Notes: generated by a model from the letters alone, not told the origin. A stretch of DNA of 35,227 nt from Anaerolineales bacterium (GCA_013140605.1 JABFSL010000108.1:1-35227); one strand, 5' to 3'; shown: positions 8,156-15,741, counted from the first letter of the stretch. Numbers and translations: made by a program.

Positions 8156-8998
8156 ATGAAGAAAGCATTGAGCAAAAAGCCAATCGGATTGCCCACCCGC
8201 GGAAAGACCGCTTCGAACCGTCTTCGACGAGTCGACAACTTTATCCTGCTCTATGAGCCATCGCTTCTTACGCGGACCGATGGACTGTTTCAGCGTTCCA
8301 TGTTTGTTGACCTTGGCTACGGCTTCGACGCGCGCACCACCCTCGAAAGCGCCGAGCGTTTCAGACGGGTGAATCCAAATCTGTCCATCCTTGGTGTTGA
8401 AATTGACAAGGAACGTGTTGACGCGGCCTTACCCTATGCGGACGAGATCACCCACTTTCGGCTGGGCGGATTTAACTTGCCTTTGCAACCAACTGAATCG
8501 GTCAGGTTGATCCGCGCTTTTAATGTCCTGCGTCAATACGAAGAAAGAGATTTCATCCCCGCCTACGAACAACTCGCGCAATACGTCCTGCCCGGCGGAT
8601 TAATGATCGAAGGCACATCGAATCCGTTTGGCAGTATTTGGGTCGCGAACCTTGTTAGAAAAACTCTGGAGTCCGACAGCTCGCTGTCGGGAAGTCAATG
8701 GAAATTTGAAGCGCTTGTCTTCAGCACCAACTTCCGCATGGGATTCGACATCACAGATTTTCAGGCCGTACTGCCGAAGAATTATATTCATCACGTAATT
8801 CAAGGCGAGCCAATTTATGATTTTATCGAAGCCTGGAAACGTTCCGCCGCAGAGAAGTCTCCGGCAAAAGTATTTGGGTTGAAACAATGGTTCGCCGCTT
8901 CAGTGCAGAGTCTTGCGTCAAAGGGCTATGACATCAACCTGCACAAAAAGTTTATAAACAAAGGCTGGCTGATCTGGAATTTCGGAATGCGGACTTAA
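8156..8998 (+). CDS. Class I SAM-dependent methyltransferase-like protein
   Basis: 280 aa, not assigned to a named family. The fold is suggested by a glycine-rich motif I (FVDLGYGFDAR, residues 50-60), an acidic end of strand 2 (LGVEID, 79-84), and 'LPGGLMIEGTSNPFGS' in the position of the motif after the core strands. The substrate cannot be read from sequence. It sits between the rpoC terminator and a convergent membrane-protein gene, probably as a single transcription unit. A short palindrome (8673-8690) lies inside the coding region and encodes the low-complexity SDSSLSGS. This looks like a small repeat inserted in frame. Confidence 0.72.
   Translation: MKKALSKKPIGLPTRGKTASNRLRRVDNFILLYEPSLLTRTDGLFQRSMFVDLGYGFDARTTLESAERFRRVNPNLSILGVEIDKERVDAALPYADEITHFRLGGFNLPLQPTESVRLIRAFNVLRQYEERDFIPAYEQLAQYVLPGGLMIEGTSNPFGSIWVANLVRKTLESDSSLSGSQWKFEALVFSTNFRMGFDITDFQAVLPKNYIHHVIQGEPIYDFIEAWKRSAAEKSPAKVFGLKQWFAASVQSLASKGYDINLHKKFINKGWLIWNFGMRT
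8673..8690. repeat. Small perfect palindrome inside the methyltransferase gene
   Basis: CCGACAGC (8673-8680), spacer TC, GCTGTCGG (8683-8690). It has the same layout as TGAGCAGC-TT-GCTGCTCA near 20467-20484: an 8-bp arm ending in CAGC around a 2-nt spacer. This suggests a family of tiny REP-like palindromes. Confidence 0.5.
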
Positions 8999-9010
8999 GT
9001 GCGCGCTCCG

Positions 9011-9427
9011 CTATTCCTTTTTCTTTCTTATCAAAAAGAACGGCACAAGCATTAATGGAATGGAAATCAAGATACCGATCAACCCGCCGATGCCAAACAT
9101 CCCGCCAATGGATGCCAGCGCATATTGTTCATTGCGGATGATCTTCGTGCTGCCATCCGCGAAATAGCAGGTGACTTCCACAGTGTGACCATATGTCCCC
9201 GTCGGATCACTTGTGGTCGGTGTGGATGCGCCCTCCTGTGTGGATGATGATGTAGCGCCCGGACAGAACACCGCCAGAGCGATCTTGTCATTCAAGTTGG
9301 GGATTGCAAACAATGATGGTCCAAGCATGAACGTGGTCCCAAAAATTATGCCGCATGAAATGACTCCAAGCACCACCCATGCGATAATACGCGCGATCCA
9401 AACTTCCTTTGCTGTGTTAAGTTTCAT
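9011..9427 (-). CDS. Small two-span membrane protein, uncharacterised
   Basis: 138 aa, not recognised. A hydrophobic segment spans about residues 12-34 and a second one 108-133, ending in the basic tail RKKKE. Between them lies a Ser/Thr-rich loop (about 45-105) with two cysteines, predicted to be outside the cytoplasm. The gene is convergent with the methyltransferase gene. The leader has a hairpin covering the ribosome site, described separately. No catalytic motif is visible. Confidence 0.65.
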   Translation of the reverse strand: MKLNTAKEVWIARIIAWVVLGVISCGIIFGTTFMLGPSLFAIPNLNDKIALAVFCPGATSSSTQEGASTPTTSDPTGTYGHTVEVTCYFADGSTKIIRNEQYALASIGGMFGIGGLIGILISIPLMLVPFFLIRKKKE

Positions 9428-9433
9428 AGGTCA

Positions 9434-9451
9434 CCTCTAATTTTTTAGAGG
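9434..9451 (-). promoter_or_regulatory. Hairpin sequestering the ribosome site of the 9427 gene
   Basis: On the minus strand CCTCTAA, loop AAAA, TTAGAGG forms a 7-bp perfect stem. Its 3' arm contains the AGAGG of the ribosome-binding site upstream of the ATG at 9427. Folding would hide the site from ribosomes. Confidence 0.4.
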
Positions 9452-9501
9452 ATATTTTACTGATGTACTATATGTCGCGCAATCACCTGAATGGTTGAGA
9501 A

Positions 9502-9592
9502 AGTGCGTCGCACCAGACAGATAAATAAATGCAGATTAAGTAGTTAAATCTATACGATGAGAGTCTTCTCATTAAGTAAGGTGCGACGCACT
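9502..9592. repeat. 91-bp inverted-repeat element upstream of gyrA (MITE-like)
   Basis: Perfect 13-bp terminal inverted repeats, AGTGCGTCGCACC (9502-9514) and GGTGCGACGCACT (9580-9592), enclose an A+T-rich centre with a smaller ATGAGA/TCTCAT hairpin. No coding capacity. The layout is that of a miniature non-autonomous element. Confidence 0.55.
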
Positions 9593-9606
9593 CCCTTCTG
9601 ACACAC

Positions 9607-9635
9607 TTGACGCCTTTTCCCTTTCCCCGTAAGAT
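9607..9635 (+). promoter_or_regulatory. Sigma-70 type promoter for gyrA
   Basis: TTGACG (9607-9612), 17-bp spacer, TAAGAT (9630-9635). The -35 hexamer is identical to that of the rpoC promoter. It predicts a leader of about 100 nt before the gyrA ATG at 9745. Confidence 0.7.
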
Positions 9636-9693
9636 AAGCCCCGCAATAGAACATACATTCACTGCGAAGAATACAAAAATACGAAGGTTTGGT

Positions 9694-9728
9694 TTTCCTT
9701 TGTGTACCTTGGTGTCCTTCGTGGTTAA
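9694..9728 (-). repeat. Dispersed repeat, ACCACGAAGGACACNAAGG type
   Basis: The minus strand reads AACCACGAAGGACACCAAGG followed by TACACAAAGG. A near match lies on the plus strand at 26417-26446. In the gyrA leader it ends just before the ribosome site. Confidence 0.5.
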
Positions 9729-9744
9729 AATTTTCGGAGCAGCT

Positions 9745-12333
9745 ATGGAACTCGGTATCGTTAGAAAAATAGACATTGACACTGAAATGCAGCAATCGTA
9801 TCTCGATTATGCGATGAGCGTAATTGTTGCGCGCGCCCTGCCCGACGCGCGTGACGGACTCAAGCCTGTGCAACGGCGCATCCTGTATGCGATGTATGAC
9901 ATGGGCATCCGCGCGGATACGGCTTACAAGAAGTCCGCTCGTATCGTCGGTGAAGTGCTTGGTAAATATCATCCGCATGGTGACTCGGCGGTGTACGAAG
10001 CCATGGCGCGCATGGCGCAGGATTTCTCGCTGCGGACATTGCTCGTAGATGGTCAGGGGAACTTTGGTTCTGTCGATGGCGACCCGCCAGCCGCGATGCG
10101 TTATACAGAGGCGCGGCTCACATCCGCTGCGCTGGATATTCTGTTCGATCTCAACAAGGAAACTGTTGACTTCGTCCCGAACTTTGACGACACCCTCGAA
10201 GAGCCAGGCGTTCTGCCCGCCGCGATTCCCAATTTGTTGGTGAATGGCGCAACGGGTATTGCTGTGGGTATGGCGACCTCCATCCCGCCGCATAATCTGG
10301 GCGAGATCGTTGATGCGCTGGTGTACATGATCGAGAAGTGGGACAAGCTCGATGATATTGATGTCGAGCAGTTGATGGAGTTCGTGCAGGGACCTGATTT
10401 CCCCACGGGCGGAATCATCATTCAGGAAAAGGGCGAAGAGGATATTGAGTCCGCATATGGTTCGGGTCGCGGGCGAGTCACCGTGCAGGCCAAGGCGCAC
10501 ATCGAAGAGATGGAAAGAGGCAAGAGCCGAATCATTGTCACAGAATTACCGTACCAGGTCAACAAGTCCAGTTTGATCGAGCGCATCGCCGAGCTGGCGC
10601 GCGACGGTCATCTCGAAGGTCTGTCCGATCTGCGCGATGAATCCGATCGGCAGGGGATGCGCATCGTCCTTGAAATGACGAAGAATGTCGATCCTGAATC
10701 TGTGCTGCGTGAGCTGTACAAACGCACGCCGATGCAAACTACTTTCGGCATCAATCTGCTGGCGCTGGTGGATGGTGAGCCGCGAACACTAACGTTGAAA
10801 CAGGCATTGCGCGTTTATGTTGAACATCGATTAACGATCATCAAACGCCGCGCCGAATTCGATCTGGCGAAGGCCAAAGCGCGCGCGCATATCCTTGAAG
10901 GATATTTGATCGCGCTTAAGAATTTGGATGAGATTATTCAGATCATTCGCAACGCGCCGGACGTGGAGACTGCCCGGCAAAAACTGATGAAGCGTTACAA
11001 GCTGACAGAGTTGCAGGCCAACGCCATCCTCGACATGCAGTTGCGCCGTCTGGCCGCGCTTGAGCGCAAGAAGATCGATACCGAATACAAGGAAGTCGCT
11101 GGGATCATCAAAGATTTAAATACGTTACTGAAATCTCAGAAGTTAATGCGCGCTGTGGTATCCGATGAACTCCTGCGCGTGAAAGCCGCCTACGGTGACC
11201 GGCGCCGCACACAAATCGTAAATCTTAAGAAGAGTGGAAAAGGCGTCAGGTCATTGGTCGCCACGGATTTGATCACCGAGCAAACCGTTTGGATCGGCGT
11301 GACCGCGGACGGTATCATGGCGCGTACGCATGAGGATAAAGCGCCGCGTCCATCGGGCAATGAAGCACCGCATTTCCTGGTCAGAGCTTCATCCACAGAC
11401 ACACTTTATCTGGTCGCTGAAAGTGGCAAAGCCGCCGCCATCGCATTGCACACCCTGCCAGAGATCGGCTCGAACGGACATTTATCCGATGGCATTCCAT
11501 ACTTCAAAGCCTCACCGTTGAATGAGGATGATAAACTCGCGGCTTTATTTTCCCTGCCTGCCAAACGCTCTGAATTCGCACCAGAGACTTGTGTCATCAC
11601 AATCTCACGCTTTGGTTTGGTCAAGAAGAGTCTCGTTACTGAATTACCTGGCCCATCGGCGCAGACGTTTGTTCTCGCCAGAGTCAACGAAGGCGACAGG
11701 CTCGGCTGGGTTGGATTAACTGACGGTTTAAAGAAGGATGTCCTGCTGGTCACATCCAGCGGAATGGCGATCCGCTTCAAGGAAGATGATGTGCGCCCGA
11801 TGGGACTCGTAGCTGCGGGTGTGAACGGAATCAAGTTGGATGAAAGTGATGAATTGGTTGGCGCAGAAATCCTGCCCACCGAAGGGGAAATCCTGTTGAT
11901 GACATCTGAAGGCAAAGCCAAGCGAGTCAGCGAAAAGGAATTCCCAACCCAGGGACGCTACGGTAAGGGCGTGAATGTTTGGACATTGCCTAAGAAGGTT
12001 ACGATTGCAGGCGTTGCCTCGGGCAAACCGAATCACATCGCCACCATCCACACCAGCAAAGGCGCACCCAAGTCCGCAAGATTGGACGCGGCTGGAATCC
12101 GCAAGCGCGCATCCACAAAAGGCGATTCGATTGTGGAAGTAAAGCCTAGCGAAGCGGTTACATCCGTGATCGTGGCTTGGACGGTGGATCGGTTTGTGAA
12201 GGTGATTAAGGTGGAGGAGAAGAAAGAAGGAAAGAAGAAAGAGGCGAAACCTGCTAAGTCTGTGAAGAAGGTTACAGCAAAAAATACAGCAAAGCCTGCG
12301 AAGAAGAGTGTTGCGAAGAAAAAGAAGAAGTAG
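9745..12333 (+). CDS. gyrA: DNA gyrase subunit A (type IIA topoisomerase A subunit)
   Basis: 862 aa. The ATG at 9745 was chosen because it follows CGGAGC and begins the conserved [20 protein letters not shown]; an upstream in-frame TTG at 9607 is the first base triplet of the promoter -35 box. The catalytic tyrosine is Y120 in AAMRYTEAR, equivalent to E. coli Y122. The winged-helix/tower core is followed by a beta-pinwheel C-terminal domain from about residue 500, with a degenerate GyrA box (QGRYGKGV). The protein ends in a Lys/Ala/Pro tail of about 40 residues, probably a disordered DNA-binding extension. ParC cannot be wholly excluded, but the pinwheel and overall length favour GyrA. gyrB is not adjacent. 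The RAYT unit follows directly. Confidence 0.92.
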   Translation: MELGIVRKIDIDTEMQQSYLDYAMSVIVARALPDARDGLKPVQRRILYAMYDMGIRADTAYKKSARIVGEVLGKYHPHGDSAVYEAMARMAQDFSLRTLLVDGQGNFGSVDGDPPAAMRYTEARLTSAALDILFDLNKETVDFVPNFDDTLEEPGVLPAAIPNLLVNGATGIAVGMATSIPPHNLGEIVDALVYMIEKWDKLDDIDVEQLMEFVQGPDFPTGGIIIQEKGEEDIESAYGSGRGRVTVQAKAHIEEMERGKSRIIVTELPYQVNKSSLIERIAELARDGHLEGLSDLRDESDRQGMRIVLEMTKNVDPESVLRELYKRTPMQTTFGINLLALVDGEPRTLTLKQALRVYVEHRLTIIKRRAEFDLAKAKARAHILEGYLIALKNLDEIIQIIRNAPDVETARQKLMKRYKLTELQANAILDMQLRRLAALERKKIDTEYKEVAGIIKDLNTLLKSQKLMRAVVSDELLRVKAAYGDRRRTQIVNLKKSGKGVRSLVATDLITEQTVWIGVTADGIMARTHEDKAPRPSGNEAPHFLVRASSTDTLYLVAESGKAAAIALHTLPEIGSNGHLSDGIPYFKASPLNEDDKLAALFSLPAKRSEFAPETCVITISRFGLVKKSLVTELPGPSAQTFVLARVNEGDRLGWVGLTDGLKKDVLLVTSSGMAIRFKEDDVRPMGLVAAGVNGIKLDESDELVGAEILPTEGEILLMTSEGKAKRVSEKEFPTQGRYGKGVNVWTLPKKVTIAGVASGKPNHIATIHTSKGAPKSARLDAAGIRKRASTKGDSIVEVKPSEAVTSVIVAWTVDRFVKVIKVEEKKEGKKKEAKPAKSVKKVTAKNTAKPAKKSVAKKKKK

Positions 12334-12345
12334 GTTTGCGCCCTA

Positions 12346-12396
12346 AAACCTCCGAGGTCTTGCGAAGCACCCTGTGGGTAAAGACCTCGGAGGTTT
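12346..12396. repeat. REP-like hairpin left of the RAYT gene
   Basis: Perfect 16-bp arms AAACCTCCGAGGTCTT (12346-12361) and AAGACCTCGGAGGTTT (12381-12396). The 19-nt loop can form a small ACCC/GGGT stem. It also lies immediately after the gyrA stop and could act on the gyrA mRNA 3' end, but no T-tract follows. Confidence 0.8.
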
Positions 12397-12414
12397 GGTT
12401 TGAGGAGGATACCA

Positions 12415-13050
12415 ATGCCCCGCAGATTAATCCCATTCATGCCTGAACTGTATTATCACATCTACAATCGCGGCAATAATCGCGAGAAAATTTTCTTCGA
12501 GCCTGATAATTACATTTACTTCTTGAAGAAGATCAGAGAGTATCTTGTTCCTATTTCGGATATCGTTGTGTATTGCCTGATGCCGACACATTATCATATT
12601 ACAGTCAGGATAAAGCAGACCTCCGAGATTTCTAAAATCTCGGAGGTCTTGGACGCTAGCAAACCTGAACATTCCCTAATCTCAACCGCAATGATGAAAC
12701 TCTCCGTCTCCTATACCAAGGCCATCAATAAACGATTTCAGCGTGTGGGTGTTTTGTTCCAGGGACAATTTCAAGCCAAACCTATTCTAACTTCAGAATA
12801 TTTGCTGAATCTGTGCCGCTACATTCATGGAAACCCCGTCAAAGATGGAATTGTTTCGGATATTACACAATGGCCTTATTCCAATTATCTCGAATGGATC
12901 GGCGAGCGTGATGGCAAATTGTTTGATAAAGCTTTTGTTCAAGATAACTTTGATACTCCTGAAGAATATCGCAAATTCGTTTTGGAATATTTACGCTCAC
13001 GTCAATTGCCTGAGGATATTCAACGCTATTTGGATTCGCTTGATAAGTAA
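12415..13050 (+). CDS. REP-associated tyrosine transposase (RAYT, Y1/HUH, IS200-like)
   Basis: 211 aa from the ATG at 12415, chosen for the strong GAGGAGG site 6 bp upstream. HUH-type single-strand DNA transposase. The N-terminal strand ELYYHIYNRGNN is typical, the HUH metal motif is H59-Y60-H61 in CLMPTHYHITV, and the likely nucleophile is Y136 in LCRYIHGNPVK. Proteins of this family nick and rejoin REP palindromes. Residues 68-79 are encoded by a 33-bp palindrome matching those on both sides of the gene. It is in frame and lies in the loop after the HUH strand, where family members vary in length, so the enzyme may remain active. Whether it is active or a domesticated copy cannot be told. 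Confidence 0.92.
   Translation: MPRRLIPFMPELYYHIYNRGNNREKIFFEPDNYIYFLKKIREYLVPISDIVVYCLMPTHYHITVRIKQTSEISKISEVLDASKPEHSLISTAMMKLSVSYTKAINKRFQRVGVLFQGQFQAKPILTSEYLLNLCRYIHGNPVKDGIVSDITQWPYSNYLEWIGERDGKLFDKAFVQDNFDTPEEYRKFVLEYLRSRQLPEDIQRYLDSLDK
12617..12649. repeat. REP-like palindrome inside the RAYT coding sequence
   Basis: AGACCTCCGAGATTT (12617-12631), spacer CTA, AAATCTCGGAGGTCT (12635-12649). This is a perfect 15-bp stem. The total of 33 bp keeps the reading frame and equals the length of the palindrome at 13053-13085. Confidence 0.85.
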
Positions 13051-13052
13051 GA

Positions 13053-13085
13053 AGACCTCCGAGGTTTTAAAAACCTCGGAGGTCT
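13053..13085. repeat. REP-like palindrome right of the RAYT gene
   Basis: AGACCTCCGAGGTTTT (13053-13068), one A, AAAACCTCGGAGGTCT (13070-13085). It is a 33-bp palindrome that begins 2 bp after the transposase stop. Confidence 0.85.
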
Positions 13086-13093
13086 GGGAATAG

Positions 13094-13141
13094 AAATCAA
13101 AAGCGAAACCTGTTGCGAAGAAGGCGAAGAAGAAAAAGTAA
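13094..13141 (+). pseudogene. Detached lysine-rich tail resembling the gyrA 3' end
   Basis: The frame between TAG 13091-13093 and TAA 13139-13141 encodes KSKAKPVAKKAKKKK. It closely resembles the end of GyrA ([15 protein letters not shown]) at codon level as well, with gcg-aag-aag blocks. There is no start codon or ribosome site. It is best read as the original or a duplicated gyrA 3' terminus separated from the gene by the RAYT unit. Confidence 0.6.
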
Positions 13142-13144
13142 TGT

Positions 13145-13178
13145 AAAAACTCCGAGTTGTAGAAGACTCGGAGTTTTT
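13145..13178 (+). terminator. Rho-independent terminator after the gyrA-like tail
   Basis: A 13-bp perfect stem AAAAACTCCGAGT (13145-13157)/ACTCGGAGTTTTT (13166-13178) with an 8-nt loop and a terminal T5. It probably was, or still is, the gyrA terminator. Its CTCCGAG core resembles the RAYT palindromes. Confidence 0.7.
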
Positions 13179-13218
13179 GATCTAAAAACAAACCTGAATT
13201 TCAAAAAAGATTCTGTTT

Positions 13219-13224
13219 TATAAT
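13219..13224 (+). promoter_or_regulatory. Possible -10 box for the 13253 gene
   Basis: TATAAT lies 28 bp upstream of the ATG at 13253 in an A+T-rich stretch. No clear -35 hexamer is seen. Confidence 0.35.
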
Positions 13225-13252
13225 ATCATCAGTTTACAAACAAGAAAACTCT

Positions 13253-15232
13253 ATGGAACAATTTAATCAATATATAGAATCAATTCTATTACGAGATGAA
13301 TCTTATGCCGACAGGTTGTTTCCTGTAAAAGCCACATTGTCTACAATCAGGGCGTACAGTGAGCCTTTAGAAAAGGTAATGGCTTGTTATGAGGCTTTGT
13401 CAAAATGTTCGTTTGATGAAATAAAAACGTCCCAAAAACACAGAAAATCTCTTGCAAAACTATTAGCGCATACTTGGCTAATTTCAAGAACTCGTACGGA
13501 CACAATTTATCGTTTTTGTTTGCCGTTTAGTGTTTTGTTAGATCAGCCATATGTGTTTGAACTCAATTATGAAACACTCTTTTTTGATTTATTTTCCCGA
13601 CCAATCCAAACGATTGAATATCCAAAACCAATATTTCACTCGGTGAAATATGAAGAGAGGTTGGCTTTATTTCCCGACCTTGAAAACCTTCAAAATCTAT
13701 CCCTCGCAACCAAATTGACATTTGCCTTGCTAATTTTCAAAGCGGATGCAATTTCGGGAATACTATCAACTGAAGATATACCTAACCTGCGTTTGTTCAA
13801 AGATGACATTTCTATACTTGAACAAAAAGGGTTGATAAGCGCAAATCCTTCTGATGTAGACTTGCTTGCGACTTTTGGGTATGAAGATTTAAAACGGTTT
13901 GCGCAAAAGCATGATATTTACATCTTCAAAAAAAGAGACGACTTAATCAACGAAATCTCACAAAAGATTTCAGAGTCAGAAATTCGGAAATTTATCAGGC
14001 CTCATTTAGAGATTGTCAAACCTCTGATGCCTAAAATAAAGCAGATGCAAGTATTGCGAAAATTCATGCTGGAAGAATCTAATCGGTTGAGTATTTACCT
14101 TGAATGGGTGGCTTTAAAGTTATGTGGTATCCCCTCTGTTGTTGCCCCGCTTTTAGTTAAGCGCACGCTTCCAGGCGATGTTATACCAAGGCCTACCCCA
14201 AAGAAAAAAGACTATCACAAAAACCTATATCGTTCAGAGGGAAGTTTTCTAAATTACTATTCAAAGAGGGAAATAGAAATTATCAAGTCGTTTTGGGACT
14301 CGTACTGCGATAAAGTTATTGCGGAAGAACCCGTTTTTGATGATGGGGTTAAAAAATTAGCGGCTTATATGTTTGAGATTGGCGCAGTGGAATATTTCAT
14401 TAAGAGCCTTGGAAAAGACAAGAAACTTTGGAGAAGTATTTTTGCAGCATTTGTCTCTTCCAAATACAGGAAAAAATACAAACCAAGCCCCCAACTCTTA
14501 ACTTGTAACGGGTGCGGTGCCCAATTTCGAGAATACTCTGTTAGTTGGCGCTTAATTCAATGTGTAAATGGGAATGTTCAATTTTGCCAGTTTTGTTATG
14601 AAGAAATCCTCAATCATGACTACTGTGCCAACAACGCAGAGATGGAGAAACAAGATAACGCTAAAATGTTAGAAAATCTACATAGGCTTTATGTAAGCCT
14701 TGAACGAATTCCCACATTAGAACTACTGAAAAATATTCCGACAAGAATACCATCCCATCCAACTGAAAAGCAAATCGCAGTAGGAAAATCTCTTCTAGTG
14801 ATGCCTTCGCAATTATTATATGTGAAGAGGTTTGGTTCATGGTTAAAAAGTTTGGAAATGGCGGGCATTCTTGAAGGTGGATATCGTAAAACAGCACGTG
14901 GTATTCAAGTATTTGCTAATGACGGACATATTTGTTTGTCGCTTGCAGAGAAAGTGGTGGATGATTGGTTAAATGCTCACCATATCAATCATGAAAAAGA
15001 ACCAAAGTATCCCTTTCACATTGAATTTAATCCCCGCAAACTTATGAGGGCAGATTGGAAAATCGAAGATACTTTTATAGAATACGCTGGTTTAATGGAA
15101 GACTACGAATACGCTCTTAAAATGGTCCGAAAAAAATCGCTAGCCGAATCATTAAATCTTGATGTTATCGTTTTATCAGAAAAAGACCTTGACAATCTGA
15201 GTTTGAAGCTAGAGAGGTTGTTGACTCGCTAA
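13253..15232 (+). CDS. Orphan protein with SAP-like segment, zinc-binding Cys cluster and probable PD-(D/E)XK nuclease domain
   Basis: 659 aa, not recognised as a named family. Residues about 203-240 (YEDLKRFAQKHDI...KKRDDLINEI) resemble a SAP-type DNA-binding helix pair. C418/C421 and C445/C448, with C437 between, form a CxxC-x(23)-CxxC zinc site. The C-terminus has E581/E583 (HEKEP), D601 (MRADWKIED), E610-Y-A (FIEYAG) and a later lysine helix. This is the acidic-residue layout of PD-(D/E)XK nucleases of the Vsr or homing-endonuclease sort. It is visibly more A+T-rich than gyrA and rpoC, and it lies beside a transposase, so acquisition by transfer is likely. A role in defence or mobile-element biology is inference only. 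No partner gene is co-directional and close. Confidence 0.68.
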   Translation: MEQFNQYIESILLRDESYADRLFPVKATLSTIRAYSEPLEKVMACYEALSKCSFDEIKTSQKHRKSLAKLLAHTWLISRTRTDTIYRFCLPFSVLLDQPYVFELNYETLFFDLFSRPIQTIEYPKPIFHSVKYEERLALFPDLENLQNLSLATKLTFALLIFKADAISGILSTEDIPNLRLFKDDISILEQKGLISANPSDVDLLATFGYEDLKRFAQKHDIYIFKKRDDLINEISQKISESEIRKFIRPHLEIVKPLMPKIKQMQVLRKFMLEESNRLSIYLEWVALKLCGIPSVVAPLLVKRTLPGDVIPRPTPKKKDYHKNLYRSEGSFLNYYSKREIEIIKSFWDSYCDKVIAEEPVFDDGVKKLAAYMFEIGAVEYFIKSLGKDKKLWRSIFAAFVSSKYRKKYKPSPQLLTCNGCGAQFREYSVSWRLIQCVNGNVQFCQFCYEEILNHDYCANNAEMEKQDNAKMLENLHRLYVSLERIPTLELLKNIPTRIPSHPTEKQIAVGKSLLVMPSQLLYVKRFGSWLKSLEMAGILEGGYRKTARGIQVFANDGHICLSLAEKVVDDWLNAHHINHEKEPKYPFHIEFNPRKLMRADWKIEDTFIEYAGLMEDYEYALKMVRKKSLAESLNLDVIVLSEKDLDNLSLKLERLLTR

Positions 15233-15448
15233 CGCATTTCATGATGGAGTAAGTGAATGTTTAGGATATTTTGCGACGAAACTTGGACTATTCAAAGCGA
15301 TTTTTCGAAAGTAAAAGCGCCCACCATTGTTTTTTGATGTAAGTTTAGGTGAGGTTATGGTAACTCCCTGTAATATGTGCGTGTTGATATTATAGGACAA
15401 AAGGACACGATTGGACGGGTATAATTACCATTATTCAAGGAGTTTCTC

Positions 15449-15658
15449 ATGCGTATTGACTCGCATAAACATATTGCGGCTGATTCTGATATCCATCACG
15501 GTGAGCCGTGTATCACAGGCACACGCATCCCTGTCTCAATGATCGTGGGCAGTGTGGCCGATGGAATGACCTTCGATGAAATCTTGGACGCATATCCGCA
15601 GTTGAAAAAAGAATCCATTCAGGCGGCATTGGCATATGCGGCGGATATTGTCCGCTAA
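15449..15658 (+). CDS. DUF433 family antitoxin-like protein
   Basis: 69 aa, a typical DUF433 length. The family signature is clear: 'GEPCITGTRIPVSMIV' followed by a 'G.t.deIL..YP.L....I.AALAYAA' helix-turn-helix-like half. DUF433 proteins usually sit directly upstream of a DUF5615 PIN-like toxin and are regarded as antitoxins. An AAGGAG site (15437-15442) precedes the ATG, and a TATAAT lies at 15420-15425. The expected toxin is missing; only its C-terminal stub follows. Confidence 0.88.
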   Translation: MRIDSHKHIAADSDIHHGEPCITGTRIPVSMIVGSVADGMTFDEILDAYPQLKKESIQAALAYAADIVR

Positions 15659-15659
15659 T

Positions 15660-15725
15660 TTGGAAGACCTTGTTGGAACAGTCACGGTGGCAACACCGCG
15701 AGGGATTCGGATGAGAAGAGAATAA
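15660..15725 (+). pseudogene. C-terminal stub of a DUF5615-type PIN-like toxin
   Basis: An open frame begins 1 bp after the DUF433 stop and runs to TAA 15723-15725. It encodes LEDLVGTVTVATPRGIRMRR. The '.L.g..vvv.p..iRiRr' ending is what DUF5615 proteins carry at their C-terminus. No start codon is present, so this is a remnant of a deleted toxin gene. Confidence 0.5.
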
Positions 15726-15741
15726 GACTCAATAACAATGA

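Larger units (their letters stand above)
12346..13085 (+). mobile_element. RAYT transposase unit with cognate palindromes (REP/BIME-like)
   Basis: The unit comprises a left hairpin (12346-12396), the Y1 transposase gene (12415-13050) with an internal palindrome (12617-12649), and a right palindrome (13053-13085). All three share the core ACCTCCGAG/CTCGGAGGT. This is the arrangement known for REP-associated tyrosine transposases, which mobilise short palindromes. No target duplication is expected for this class, and I see none. Confidence 0.75.

Noticed and set aside
9607-9744. Upstream TTG start for gyrA adding 46 residues
   Set aside because: The TTG is part of the -35 hexamer TTGACG, and the added residues are encoded by a dispersed repeat. 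The ATG at 9745 has a ribosome site and starts the conserved sequence.
12346-13178. Short CRISPR-like array (repeated ACCTCCGAG motifs)
   Set aside because: The units are palindromes at irregular spacing with a transposase gene between them, there are no uniform spacers, and no cas gene is present. The RAYT/REP explanation fits.
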